20,679 bases of DNA from a virus, in the IMG/VR virus record IMGVR_UViG_3300017786_000192, positions 1 to 20,679 of that record; one strand, written 5' to 3'. Both the position numbers and the translations under genes were made by a program. Of the stretch, positions 1-6,607 are shown piece after piece. Each line of letters opens with the position of its first letter. Position 1 is the first letter of the stretch. The notes beneath the pieces were generated by a model. It searched no databases and was not told where the DNA came from. It saw nothing but the letters and a program-made list of their open reading frames with translations.

Positions 1-42
1 AAGATTCAAGAGGTACAAGATATCTTTTGACTGGGAAACTTT

Positions 43-933
43 CTACTTAAAACGTCTGGGACTATTCACATACACTTGTTTGAACCATTTGCTCTGTTGA
101 GGTTCAAGAGGCGTCATGCCAATGTTAACACCCACATCAATTAATGACTCGCTGTAATGTTTCATCAATTGTTCAGCATTGGATTGTTCAACTTCATTCC
201 ATAGTTCATCTAGAAGTGCAAAATCTCTTGTTTTGTTTGTGTCCCAATCTGTACACATTGTAAGATAACATCCGTGTCTTGCGCCGAAGCAACTCCACCA
301 ACCATGATCAATATCTGTACCCACGTTCATCCATATCAATAATTTTTGTAGATTGTTTATCCATATTTCTGTGTTAATGTCTTGCACTCTCTTGCCACGA
401 TTCAAACTCATTTTGACTCCCTCTCTAAAACCTGCTCTCCAAGCCTGACAAGGTGTAGAATTTATAACGCTGGTAGAATAACATTCTGGCAATTGATAGT
501 ATTTGTCAAAATAACAAAATTCAATTTGTGTTTCATCTGTGCCGTCTGTGTTTTCATGAGTTTTCATATTTCTAACAAAATCTCTAGTCCACATTTTAAG
601 ACTGCCGTTGCCGTATTTTAAATTGTTTACATTAATATTGCCAGTCCAACTGAATTGATAATCATCTGTCAATCCAAGCACTGTGGTGTCCAGTTGTACA
701 TTTAAAAATTTAGGATCTACTATTGTGTCACCGTCAACTGTTATAAAATGTTCTGTGTCTGAAACTTCTGCACAGGCTTTGTGAGCGGCATCTATACCAT
801 CTACACCATGCACACGTTTTGCCCAAGGTATTTTCCGTTTAAGATCAGCAAAGTTTTTCTCAGCATTTTGTTCAGCATAACTGAGGAACACAAAGTCCTG
901 CTCTGCAATTTTTATTATATTACGCTGTGTCAT
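43..933 (-). CDS. GT-A-like glycosyltransferase candidate, family 2 copy b, 296 aa
   Basis: Paralog of the 226-aa gene with an extra N-terminal 9-10 residues and a C-terminal extension of about 60 residues. Shared blocks are EQNAEKNFADLKRKIP, RVHGVDGIDAAH, FITVDGDTIVDPKF with DGD at 67-69, LKYGNGSLKMW and AWRAGFREGVKMS (164-176). The middle inserts a Cys- and Tyr-rich stretch (FCYFDKYYQLPECYSTS). The C-terminal half is Trp-rich (DHGWWSCFGARHG, CTDWDTNK), possibly forming the acceptor-binding part. The start ATG at 933 overlaps the 226-aa gene by 14 bases; AGG eight bases upstream is a modest ribosome-binding site. It is the last complete gene of the operon in view. The 42 bases beyond its stop contain no supportable start on the minus strand. 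Confidence 0.7.
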   Translation of the reverse strand: MTQRNIIKIAEQDFVFLSYAEQNAEKNFADLKRKIPWAKRVHGVDGIDAAHKACAEVSDTEHFITVDGDTIVDPKFLNVQLDTTVLGLTDDYQFSWTGNINVNNLKYGNGSLKMWTRDFVRNMKTHENTDGTDETQIEFCYFDKYYQLPECYSTSVINSTPCQAWRAGFREGVKMSLNRGKRVQDINTEIWINNLQKLLIWMNVGTDIDHGWWSCFGARHGCYLTMCTDWDTNKTRDFALLDELWNEVEQSNAEQLMKHYSESLIDVGVNIGMTPLEPQQSKWFKQVYVNSPRRFK

Positions 934-1600
934 TGTTAAACCTATTTGCTAACCAAGAATAATCATTTATCAAATTCATTTTGTCTGTGTTTTTATTTAA
1001 TGCTCCAAACTCTCTGCCTGCCTTGGCTCCGGCAATGGCATAATCTCCAAAAGGTCTATCTGCTCCCACAGAACACCATGTGTCCAATCTTTTTTCTGTT
1101 TCTGTATCCACTTGTCTATCTATCACCTTGGCACTTAATTTTGCACACTCTCTAAAGCCACTGCGCCAAGCACTGTAATTGTTTATGTTGAACTCTGCAA
1201 CGTTGCTCACTGTGGGCATGACTTTAAACTTATCACTGATGCTCGTGCTCATATCCACTGTGTTCAAATCCATTTTTCTTGTGAGTAAAGTGGGAAATAA
1301 TTTGACTCCACCATATCCATATTCTAAATCATTAATTGGATTCCTACTGTGCCACACATGGACAACATCTAGATCATATTGATCCACTTTGTAATTAAAA
1401 TTGAATTCTGGAACAAGTACAGCATCTGCGTCTACCACATACATCATTTCTGTTAAACAAATTTTTGCCGCCACTTGATGTGCTTGATGTATGCCTTTTA
1501 CTCCACTGATCCTGTGTACATTGGGTGCTTTTTGTTTGCACAATTCATAATTCTTTTCTGCATTAGGTTCTTTTACATCTATAAAAAATACATCATACAT
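920..1600 (-). CDS. GT-A-like glycosyltransferase candidate, family 2 copy a, 226 aa
   Basis: Compact protein with a glycosyltransferase-like core. The first strand VFFIDV is followed by EPNAEKNYELCKQKAP, RISGVKGIHQAH and MMYVVDADAVLVPEF, where DAD (57-59) matches the DxD metal and nucleotide-sugar site of GT-A enzymes. LEYGYGGVKLF (about 92-102) and AWRSGFRECAKLSA (about 144-157) are shared with the next gene and define the family. At 226 residues it is short for a complete GT-A enzyme, so the acceptor domain must be small. GGAG eight bases upstream supports ATG 1600, which overlaps the 190-aa gene by 8 bases. It overlaps the next gene by 14 bases. I have seen related proteins among uncharacterised marine T4-like phage genes; the activity is inferred. 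Confidence 0.7.
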   Translation of the reverse strand: MYDVFFIDVKEPNAEKNYELCKQKAPNVHRISGVKGIHQAHQVAAKICLTEMMYVVDADAVLVPEFNFNYKVDQYDLDVVHVWHSRNPINDLEYGYGGVKLFPTLLTRKMDLNTVDMSTSISDKFKVMPTVSNVAEFNINNYSAWRSGFRECAKLSAKVIDRQVDTETEKRLDTWCSVGADRPFGDYAIAGAKAGREFGALNKNTDKMNLINDYSWLANRFNNDTA

Positions 1601-2165
1601 GACTGTACTCCAAAATTTTTCTACAAAATATACTGCAATCTTTTTTCTCTACATCAACAGGCACTGTGATATTTTGATCTACTAAATCTTGTAAATTAAG
1701 TTCAATCATTTTGTGTAGTATGCTGTGATCATTTTTTTTACAAACATAAAATCTATGTGTACTATCTTTTTTAAATGAATCTTTTATTGTGTGTTTCATA
1801 GATTCAGTGGCACTGATCAATATCTGCTTGTCTGTGTGTGTAAAAACAATTTTAGATTCTAAATCATTTTCTTGCAGTTTGTAAAAATTTAAATTAGCAA
1901 AATCATCATTATTTGGCACATTATCTTCAGGAGTTACTTTTACAGTGTTTATGTATTTGTATTTTCCATTTTCAAATAACACTTTGTAAAACGCCATGTT
2001 TTCACTGCCTTTGTGTATTGCTTCTGCTAGTGTGTCGGGTATCTCAATCGAATTACTTTGTTTGACAACACTCATGCTTTCAATCATGCCTGTGCCTGCA
2101 TCAAAATGAAAGTACCATGTGTGCTGTACTTTTTCTACGCCAAACTGTATGTCTTTTCTTTCCAT
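1593..2165 (-). CDS. Protein of unknown function in the glycosyltransferase operon, 190 aa
   Basis: I do not recognise this protein. It looks soluble, with no signal peptide or membrane helix. The first half is beta-strand-like and aromatic (HTWYFHFDAGTGMIESMS, then YKVLFENGKYKYINTVKV). The second half is lysine-rich with alternating strands and helices (KIVFTHTDKQILISATESMK, HRFYVCKKNDHS). Three cysteines occur towards the C-terminus. It overlaps the 284-aa gene by 31 bases, the longest overlap in the window, and has only a weak ribosome-binding site (AGATAGA), so it probably depends on coupled translation. It overlaps the next gene by 8 bases (ATGTATGA). By position it is the counterpart of the 113-aa gene: a small protein in front of a transferase pair. 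A role as chaperone, adaptor or substrate is only a guess. Confidence 0.65.
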   Translation of the reverse strand: MERKDIQFGVEKVQHTWYFHFDAGTGMIESMSVVKQSNSIEIPDTLAEAIHKGSENMAFYKVLFENGKYKYINTVKVTPEDNVPNNDDFANLNFYKLQENDLESKIVFTHTDKQILISATESMKHTIKDSFKKDSTHRFYVCKKNDHSILHKMIELNLQDLVDQNITVPVDVEKKDCSIFCRKILEYSHV

Positions 2166-2989
2166 ATTCTATCTATTATTTGTTGGAGTTCTGTGTTTAA
2201 AAAATTGTCTTGGACATAATGCAGTAATTGTTTTTGCACCACATTGTTTATTTTGATTTGCAAATTGTCATCATATGCAACTGGTATTTCATTAATCCAA
2301 TTTTCATCCACATTCCATTTTTGCAGTCTTGTTTTCATGTGTGTAAAAGTCAAGTTTTTATTGGTTATTGTGTTTTTAAACTTCATTATTTTGCAAGTGA
2401 TTGCTGTGGACACATCTAAACTGCACCATTGCTGTTTGTGTTCATTGCAATACATTCTTGAATATTTTTTATAATTTTGCATAACTTCTGATAGCAAGGC
2501 AAAAAAATTATTATTGTATTCTGTTTTTTTAAAATAAAACATACCACAATAGATATTAGGCAAGTCGTTGGCAATGAATGTTTTTCTATACAAAGGATGT
2601 GTGACTACGGTTTCATCCATAAAGTTTTTAACTTGATTTGTGAAATATAAATCTGTGTGTGCCAAGATATTCCACCAATAATCTAAACTGCTCAAGCACA
2701 ACATATCACTATCCAACACAATAGTTTCATCATATTTACTTGCTTCATAAATTTTGTGTCTATTTTGTATTTTCCAATCTTGTGCAGAAGCCTCATCATT
2801 GCCTGGTATATCAAACACTTTGTCAAAACATTTACGTTGTGCATCTGTTAGCACACAATTGGTCATGATAGAAACATTGTTAATTTCATTAAAAATTTTT
2901 ATACTTTTAGCCAATGCAACTGCTTGACCGAGATAATCTTTTTGTTCGCTGGCTTGCACAAATATAAAATAACCTCTAGTTGTATTCAT
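2135..2989 (-). CDS. GT-A-fold glycosyltransferase-like protein, family 1 copy b, 284 aa
   Basis: Paralog of the 273-aa neighbour. The N-terminus reads YFIFVQASEQKDYLGQAVAL, followed by the strand VSIMTNCVLT. The motif ETIVLDSDMLC places the likely metal-binding DSD at 93-95. NIYCGMFYFKKTEY and a C-terminal QLLHYVQDNF with His257 match the copy-a layout. I place the start at ATG 2989 because AGGA at 2996-2999 lies six bases upstream. The longer frame would start with TTG at 3010, inside the same ribosome-binding stretch. With this start the overlap with the previous gene is 14 bases. Sugar donor, acceptor and activity are unknown. One of the two copies could be a non-catalytic partner, but both keep the DxD. 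Confidence 0.7.
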   Translation of the reverse strand: MNTTRGYFIFVQASEQKDYLGQAVALAKSIKIFNEINNVSIMTNCVLTDAQRKCFDKVFDIPGNDEASAQDWKIQNRHKIYEASKYDETIVLDSDMLCLSSLDYWWNILAHTDLYFTNQVKNFMDETVVTHPLYRKTFIANDLPNIYCGMFYFKKTEYNNNFFALLSEVMQNYKKYSRMYCNEHKQQWCSLDVSTAITCKIMKFKNTITNKNLTFTHMKTRLQKWNVDENWINEIPVAYDDNLQIKINNVVQKQLLHYVQDNFLNTELQQIIDRIWKEKTYSLA

Positions 2990-3797
2990 TACATATCCTA
3001 TCCAATGCAAACTTATTCATCACGTGCATATTGGCATTGTTTATATTACATCTATAATATGTGCCATCATCTTTAGGCAGTGCAAATTTCCATTTATTGT
3101 TTGTAAAATCCAGTACTTTGTCTTTGTCAGTAACATAGAACAACTTGATTGGCAATGCTCGATCATTTGGTCTCGCTGTGAAGTTATTCATCATGTGCAT
3201 AGCAATAGTGAAAGCATAGTCATTTCTGTATTTTGTTTCATTAATGCTGTAGGCAAATCTGTAGAACTGATAATTTGCTTTAATATGTTTCACTAGGTCA
3301 AAGTACTGTGTTGTCCAATTAGTTTTTTTAAAATAAAACACAGTTGCCCAATACATTTTTATAAAATTGTCCATGTATTCAATATGGTAATTTTGCTTAT
3401 GATTTTTATTAAGATATATTGCTTCGTTGTTTATCAACAAGTCTTGTTTGCTGTCAAAACATTTTAGCAAGTTGCTGTTGCCAATTATCATATCAGTATC
3501 CATCACAATAGTTTCTTTGAAAGGAGTAAGTGCAAAACTGTCGACACGACTGTGATTGTCCCAAACAACTTCCTTCATGTTGTCATCATCCATGAATGTT
3601 CTTTTTTGTTTGGTATTAGATGCTTCAACATTTATGATATGATCAAAGCATTTTTCTGAAATATTCTTTTCTGAAGTTACAAGAGCAACAGGCAGTTGCA
3701 AAAATTTTTTAATTTGCGAAGCACAAAAAATTGCTTGGCTTATGTAATCTATTGGCTGTCTACCGTGAGCGTGAAGTAATACACCTTTATCATGCAT
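2976..3797 (-). CDS. GT-A-fold glycosyltransferase-like protein, family 1 copy a, 273 aa
   Basis: Probable nucleotide-sugar-dependent glycosyltransferase acting in the host cytoplasm; donor and acceptor are unknown. The N-terminal strand-helix pattern (GVLLHAHG, then ISQAIFCASQIKKFLQLPVALVTSE) is followed by the metal-binding type motif ETIVMDTDM with DTD at 100-102. A FYFKKTNW segment and a late MHVMNKF with His258, a candidate second metal ligand, complete the set. It is clearly paralogous to the next gene (compare KYDETIVLDSDM and MFYFKKTEY there). There is no signal peptide or membrane helix. The start ATG at 3797 overlaps the 113-aa gene by 8 bases and is preceded by AGGGAG six bases upstream. 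It overlaps the 284-aa gene by 14 bases. The family name is inferred from motifs, not from a search. Confidence 0.72.
   Translation of the reverse strand: MHDKGVLLHAHGRQPIDYISQAIFCASQIKKFLQLPVALVTSEKNISEKCFDHIINVEASNTKQKRTFMDDDNMKEVVWDNHSRVDSFALTPFKETIVMDTDMIIGNSNLLKCFDSKQDLLINNEAIYLNKNHKQNYHIEYMDNFIKMYWATVFYFKKTNWTTQYFDLVKHIKANYQFYRFAYSINETKYRNDYAFTIAMHMMNNFTARPNDRALPIKLFYVTDKDKVLDFTNNKWKFALPKDDGTYYRCNINNANMHVMNKFALDRICNEYN
2996..2999 (-). promoter_or_regulatory. Shine-Dalgarno AGGA that fixes the start of the 284-aa transferase
   Basis: AGGA lies six bases upstream of ATG 2989, within the end of the 273-aa gene. It argues for ATG 2989 over the in-frame TTG at 3010, which would place this same element inside the coding region. 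Confidence 0.6.
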
Positions 3798-4131
3798 CTA
3801 AATCTCCCTTTGAAGACATCAGTTTATTGTACTCTGCATGATAGGTTTGCAATGCTTCTTGATACTTGGTGGATAGTGTAATTGAAAATTTTTCTGTGTC
3901 TGCAACTGCAAAAGGAGTTTTAAAATCATCCAGCAGAGTGATATTTTGCGTTCTGCCCATGTCCAAATAACTTTTGACTTCTGCAATAAGGATTGAATTA
4001 GCAGTGACTTGGTGTCCATGCCAATACAGAATACTGTTTTCTTCAAATTGTCTCAACAGTATATCTTTTTGATTTTCTATTGCAGACAATCTATCTGCAT
4101 ATTCTAGTATATTAGATATTTTTGATTCCAT
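3790..4131 (-). CDS. Possible tail-fibre assembly protein (DUF4376-like), 113 aa
   Basis: This small soluble protein has a charged, helix-prone N-terminus (residues 1-30) followed by ILYWHGHQVTANSILIAEVK, LLDDFKTPFAVADTEKF and a C-terminal helix with TKYQEALQTYHAEYNKL. The order (a short aromatic 'W-G' strand, a helix, a 'D..tPf.v' turn, a final helix with spaced Tyr/Ala) resembles the DUF4376 domain found in fibre-assembly proteins. Its position after the fibre genes fits. The assignment is by pattern memory, so it is tentative. The start ATG at 4131 lies about six bases from the predicted transcription start, with no Shine-Dalgarno sequence, so it may be read as a near-leaderless message. 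Its last codons overlap the next gene by 8 bases (ATGCATGA). Confidence 0.7.
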   Translation of the reverse strand: MESKISNILEYADRLSAIENQKDILLRQFEENSILYWHGHQVTANSILIAEVKSYLDMGRTQNITLLDDFKTPFAVADTEKFSITLSTKYQEALQTYHAEYNKLMSSKGDLDA

Positions 4132-4143
4132 AACTTTGCAAGT

Positions 4144-4172
4144 ATTATAGCAAAATTTTGTGTGTGAGTCAA
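4144..4172 (-). promoter_or_regulatory. Host-type sigma-70 promoter with extended -10, upstream of the accessory operon
   Basis: On the minus strand TTGACT (4167-4172) is followed by exactly 17 bases and then TATAAT (4144-4149). The bases TGC directly before TATAAT give an extended -10. It lies in the 45-base gap between the 303-aa virion gene and the 113-aa gene; the -35 box begins four bases after the virion gene's stop codon. The predicted start is an A at about 4137, leaving a leader of about six bases before ATG 4131. It differs in type from the late motifs in front of the virion genes. It is a sequence match only; no transcript data are available. Confidence 0.72.
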
Positions 4173-4176
4173 TGAT

Positions 4177-5088
4177 TTAGAGTGTGCTACCGCTCGCTAC
4201 ACTGAATGATGGTACAGGACCTACCACGTTTGTGATGGCTTTTTGGTATTGTACAGAAACTGTCAAACTTCCGTTAACATCTTCATCTACTGGTCCACCA
4301 GAACCTGTTTGGTCGCCTGCGTCTTGATCTCTGAATATCACACGCACATAAAGGTTTGATGTTGAAGTTTTTTGTACCACAATGTAGTAATCATTTTCTG
4401 TGTACACACCAGTACCGCCATTCAATTGACTGTACACTGTGTAATTTTGTCCAACATTGAAATCATACCAACCTTGACTGGTTGTTGTACCTTGTGATCC
4501 ACTTCTTGATGTGGATGTGTAATTGATAGTGATTGTACCTGCAGGACCTAAAATGTTGTTTTTCCAGTCTGCTGTTTTAGAACCACTACCACCTGAAATT
4601 GATGATGTAATTTTTAATGTTCCACCGGAATTAAAAAAGTATCTTGCATCATTGGCAGTTGCAAAACTCATGTTGAATCTGCGTTCAATTGTTGAATTCC
4701 AAGTTGATGTTCTTGTTTTCGAAACTGTTGAATTGTACTGTTGTAGAGATGCTCCTGCAACTGTTAACCTGTTTGTTGTAATGCTTGTTGCTAGTGCTTC
4801 ATATTGATCCCAACCTTTGAAGTCTGTTGTGTCGTCATCATAAATTAATTCACCTGCAACCACTTCTTGTAGTTGTGCCGCAGTTGGATCACCACCATTT
4901 TGGTGTCTGTATGATTTTCTCACGTCTTCGTATAGATTGTTTAGGTCGTCTGCTTGAACCAAATCGCCAACACTCACAGATGAACTCTGCAGTGTTTGAC
5001 CGTAACCTGAGTTACCTGTTCCTACGCCAAGTACTGAATCAACACTTGATCTTAAATTGTTGTATCTTGTTGCTGTTATAATTGCCAT
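4177..5088 (-). CDS. Marine phage virion structural protein, 303 aa
   Basis: The N-terminus (RYNNLRSSVDSVLGVGTG, SGYGQTLQSS, LNNLYEDVRKSYRHQNG) resembles an N-terminal domain I associate with small virion proteins of marine cyanophages and pelagiphages. Residues 140-200 hold the segment ERRFNMSFATANDARYFFNS followed by GGTLKITSSISGGSG and DWKNNILGPAGTI, also typical of such proteins. The rest is Thr/Ser/Gly-rich beta sequence. There is no signal peptide, membrane helix or catalytic motif. A late-promoter motif (5110-5117) lies 21 bases upstream of the ATG, and a purine-rich GAAGAAGA serves as a weak ribosome-binding site. It is the last gene of the virion block, followed by the sigma-70-like promoter of the accessory operon. 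It is probably a fibre or head/tail decoration; the exact place in the particle is unknown. Confidence 0.75.
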   Translation of the reverse strand: MAIITATRYNNLRSSVDSVLGVGTGNSGYGQTLQSSSVSVGDLVQADDLNNLYEDVRKSYRHQNGGDPTAAQLQEVVAGELIYDDDTTDFKGWDQYEALATSITTNRLTVAGASLQQYNSTVSKTRTSTWNSTIERRFNMSFATANDARYFFNSGGTLKITSSISGGSGSKTADWKNNILGPAGTITINYTSTSRSGSQGTTTSQGWYDFNVGQNYTVYSQLNGGTGVYTENDYYIVVQKTSTSNLYVRVIFRDQDAGDQTGSGGPVDEDVNGSLTVSVQYQKAITNVVGPVPSFSVASGSTL

Positions 5089-5109
5089 TGTATTCTTCTT
5101 CTATTGTAA

Positions 5110-5117
5110 TATTTATA
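5110..5117 (-). promoter_or_regulatory. T4-type late promoter motif (TATAAATA) before the 303-aa virion gene
   Basis: This is an exact TATAAATA, overlapping the TAA stop (5113-5115) of the 487-aa fibre gene and 21 bases upstream of ATG 5088. Unlike the other two late motifs it is not followed by AAGGAG; the leader is AT-rich with GAAGAAGA close to the start. Confidence 0.58.
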
Positions 5118-6576
5118 ATTTAAGCATTACCTCGATATTTTTTATGGCATCATCTTCATTTGATTGTAATGCAAAGCCTACCAAATTGTTACCGTCAGTT
5201 GACGCTGTGCCATCCTCAGAAGCATAAACTCTGTCTCCTTTTTTGACTGCACCTATAACTTTTACTGGAACACGTCCTACCAAAGCAATTGATTGTCCGT
5301 CTGCATCTTTGTTCATTAAGAAAGCAGGTTTTTCTGAAACAACTCCTAAAGGTTGTGAGTTTTCATCACACGCTGTCATTTCTGCACTGCCTGATCTCTG
5401 TATTGTCATTACTGTTCCAACTTCGTATTCTTTGTCTGTTGAATATTTTTCAGCCAAGTCAGCATAGTTGGCTTGTGAAGCAATACCATTGAACACAACT
5501 GCTGAAATATTTCCTGATGAATCTCTTAATGGAGTTGAGTTTGCAACAGCACCTGTGTTACCAGCATAAACTGTTCCGCCTGCTAAAATTCCTGTAGATG
5601 AATCTGCGTTTCCTTTAAATGCTGTAGAATGCATTTCATCCCATTTGTTTGTGGCTGTACCAATTGTTCTTACGCCTGATGCACTTGGTTCAAAACCGTC
5701 TGTTGTAATTCTTGCAATTTCAGTTACTGGTCCAGATGCATTTACTTTGAATACAATTTCATCACCTATTTCATTTCCAATGTGTACTTCGTTGTCATTT
5801 TGAATGTCAACTCTTAAGTCACCGTCGTCACCTAATAAAAATCCTTGGTCACTGAATCTTGCTAAACCTTGGAATGCACTTCCACCTGATTGTAAAAATT
5901 CTGTTGGTAATTTTCCACCAAATCTTAATGCATTAGAAGATGTTCCATGAAACTGATGATCAGTTGATGTTACACCGTTAGTTGCGTTTTGTGTGTTCTT
6001 TAAAGTTAAACCTGCTCTAATTACATCAAAGCCTGTGATAACATTGGCAGGGTCTGCCGTTGAAACTGTAAATTCAGATTGTGATATTACATATATTACT
6101 TCATCGTTAACAACTGCTTCAATAATTAAATTACTTGCATTGGTTGTGTCTACGATTGTTCTGCTTCTTAATTGTGTTACAGCATCTCCAACGCCTTGTG
6201 GACCTACTAGTGTGAATGAACTTCCGTTGTATGCGTACAACTGTTCATTGGAAGTGTCCCACCAAAAGTCACCTGTTACAAGTCCTGTTGGTTGCGTTGC
6301 TGATACTTCAGCACCACCTGTTGTTTTAAATTTTGTACCATCATAAAACTTTAATTTATTAGTGCCTGCATCAAACCAAAGTTGACCACTTATCGGTCTT
6401 GCTGGACTGTTAGAACTAGCAAATGATTCTAGTAAGTGTAAAAAGTTTTCGTTCTGGATTTCGCCGTATCCTGCATAGTTTTTACCCACAAAACGTAGGC
6501 TAGTAGACTGGTCTATTGTACCATCATCAACTGAGGATAATAAAGTGCCATCAAATTTGTTTATTGTATATGCCAT
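5113..6576 (-). CDS. Tail fibre paralog with YADLAEKY-type C-terminal module, 487 aa
   Basis: Third and shortest fibre paralog. The shared N-terminal module is well preserved (GKNYAGYGE, ENFLHLLESF, RPISGQLWFD, TGDFWWDT). The shaft is shorter and includes a TIGTATNKWDEMHSTAFKG unit (about 298-316), comparable to the IGSSDKKFLNVYG unit of the 676-aa paralog. The C-terminal 115 residues form a module beginning YADLAEKYSTDKEYEVGTVM, with GVVSEKPAFLMN and VGRVPVKVIGAVKKGDRVYAS. I recognise it as a recurrent fibre-tip module in marine phages whose function is not known to me. The gene has its own late-promoter motif (6595-6602) and AAGGAG (6588-6593), unlike the coupled 676- and 750-aa genes. Its stop overlaps the promoter of the next gene. 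Confidence 0.87.
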   Translation of the reverse strand: MAYTINKFDGTLLSSVDDGTIDQSTSLRFVGKNYAGYGEIQNENFLHLLESFASSNSPARPISGQLWFDAGTNKLKFYDGTKFKTTGGAEVSATQPTGLVTGDFWWDTSNEQLYAYNGSSFTLVGPQGVGDAVTQLRSRTIVDTTNASNLIIEAVVNDEVIYVISQSEFTVSTADPANVITGFDVIRAGLTLKNTQNATNGVTSTDHQFHGTSSNALRFGGKLPTEFLQSGGSAFQGLARFSDQGFLLGDDGDLRVDIQNDNEVHIGNEIGDEIVFKVNASGPVTEIARITTDGFEPSASGVRTIGTATNKWDEMHSTAFKGNADSSTGILAGGTVYAGNTGAVANSTPLRDSSGNISAVVFNGIASQANYADLAEKYSTDKEYEVGTVMTIQRSGSAEMTACDENSQPLGVVSEKPAFLMNKDADGQSIALVGRVPVKVIGAVKKGDRVYASEDGTASTDGNNLVGFALQSNEDDAIKNIEVMLKL

Positions 6577-6594
6577 ATAATTCTTCTCTCCTTG

Positions 6595-6602
6595 TATTTA
6601 TA
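6595..6602 (-). promoter_or_regulatory. T4-type late promoter motif (TATAAATA) before the 487-aa fibre gene
   Basis: An exact match to the T4 late consensus lies in the 31-base gap between the 750-aa and 487-aa fibre genes. AAGGAG (6588-6593) follows, 11 bases from ATG 6576. The predicted leader is very short (about 13 bases). This gene could therefore be expressed independently of the coupled 676/750-aa pair. Confidence 0.62.
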
Positions 6603-6607
6603 ACAAA

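Noticed and set aside
17-26. Perfect palindrome AAGATATCTT downstream of the last gene
   Set aside because: It has no loop or T-run and is too short for a terminator; ten-base palindromes are expected by chance in AT-rich DNA.
1-42. Possible edge fragment of a further gene
   Set aside because: Some frames are open to the edge on both strands, but none has a start with support within 42 bases, so no gene can be claimed.
2990-3010. Longer version of the 284-aa transferase starting at TTG 3010
   Set aside because: TTG has no ribosome-binding site of its own, while ATG 2989 has AGGA at ideal spacing located inside that extension.
3819-4046. 75-codon minus-strand frame overlapping the 113-aa gene
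   Set aside because: It is fully nested in another frame of a gene with clear start, promoter and coupling; the lysine/leucine-rich product has no features.
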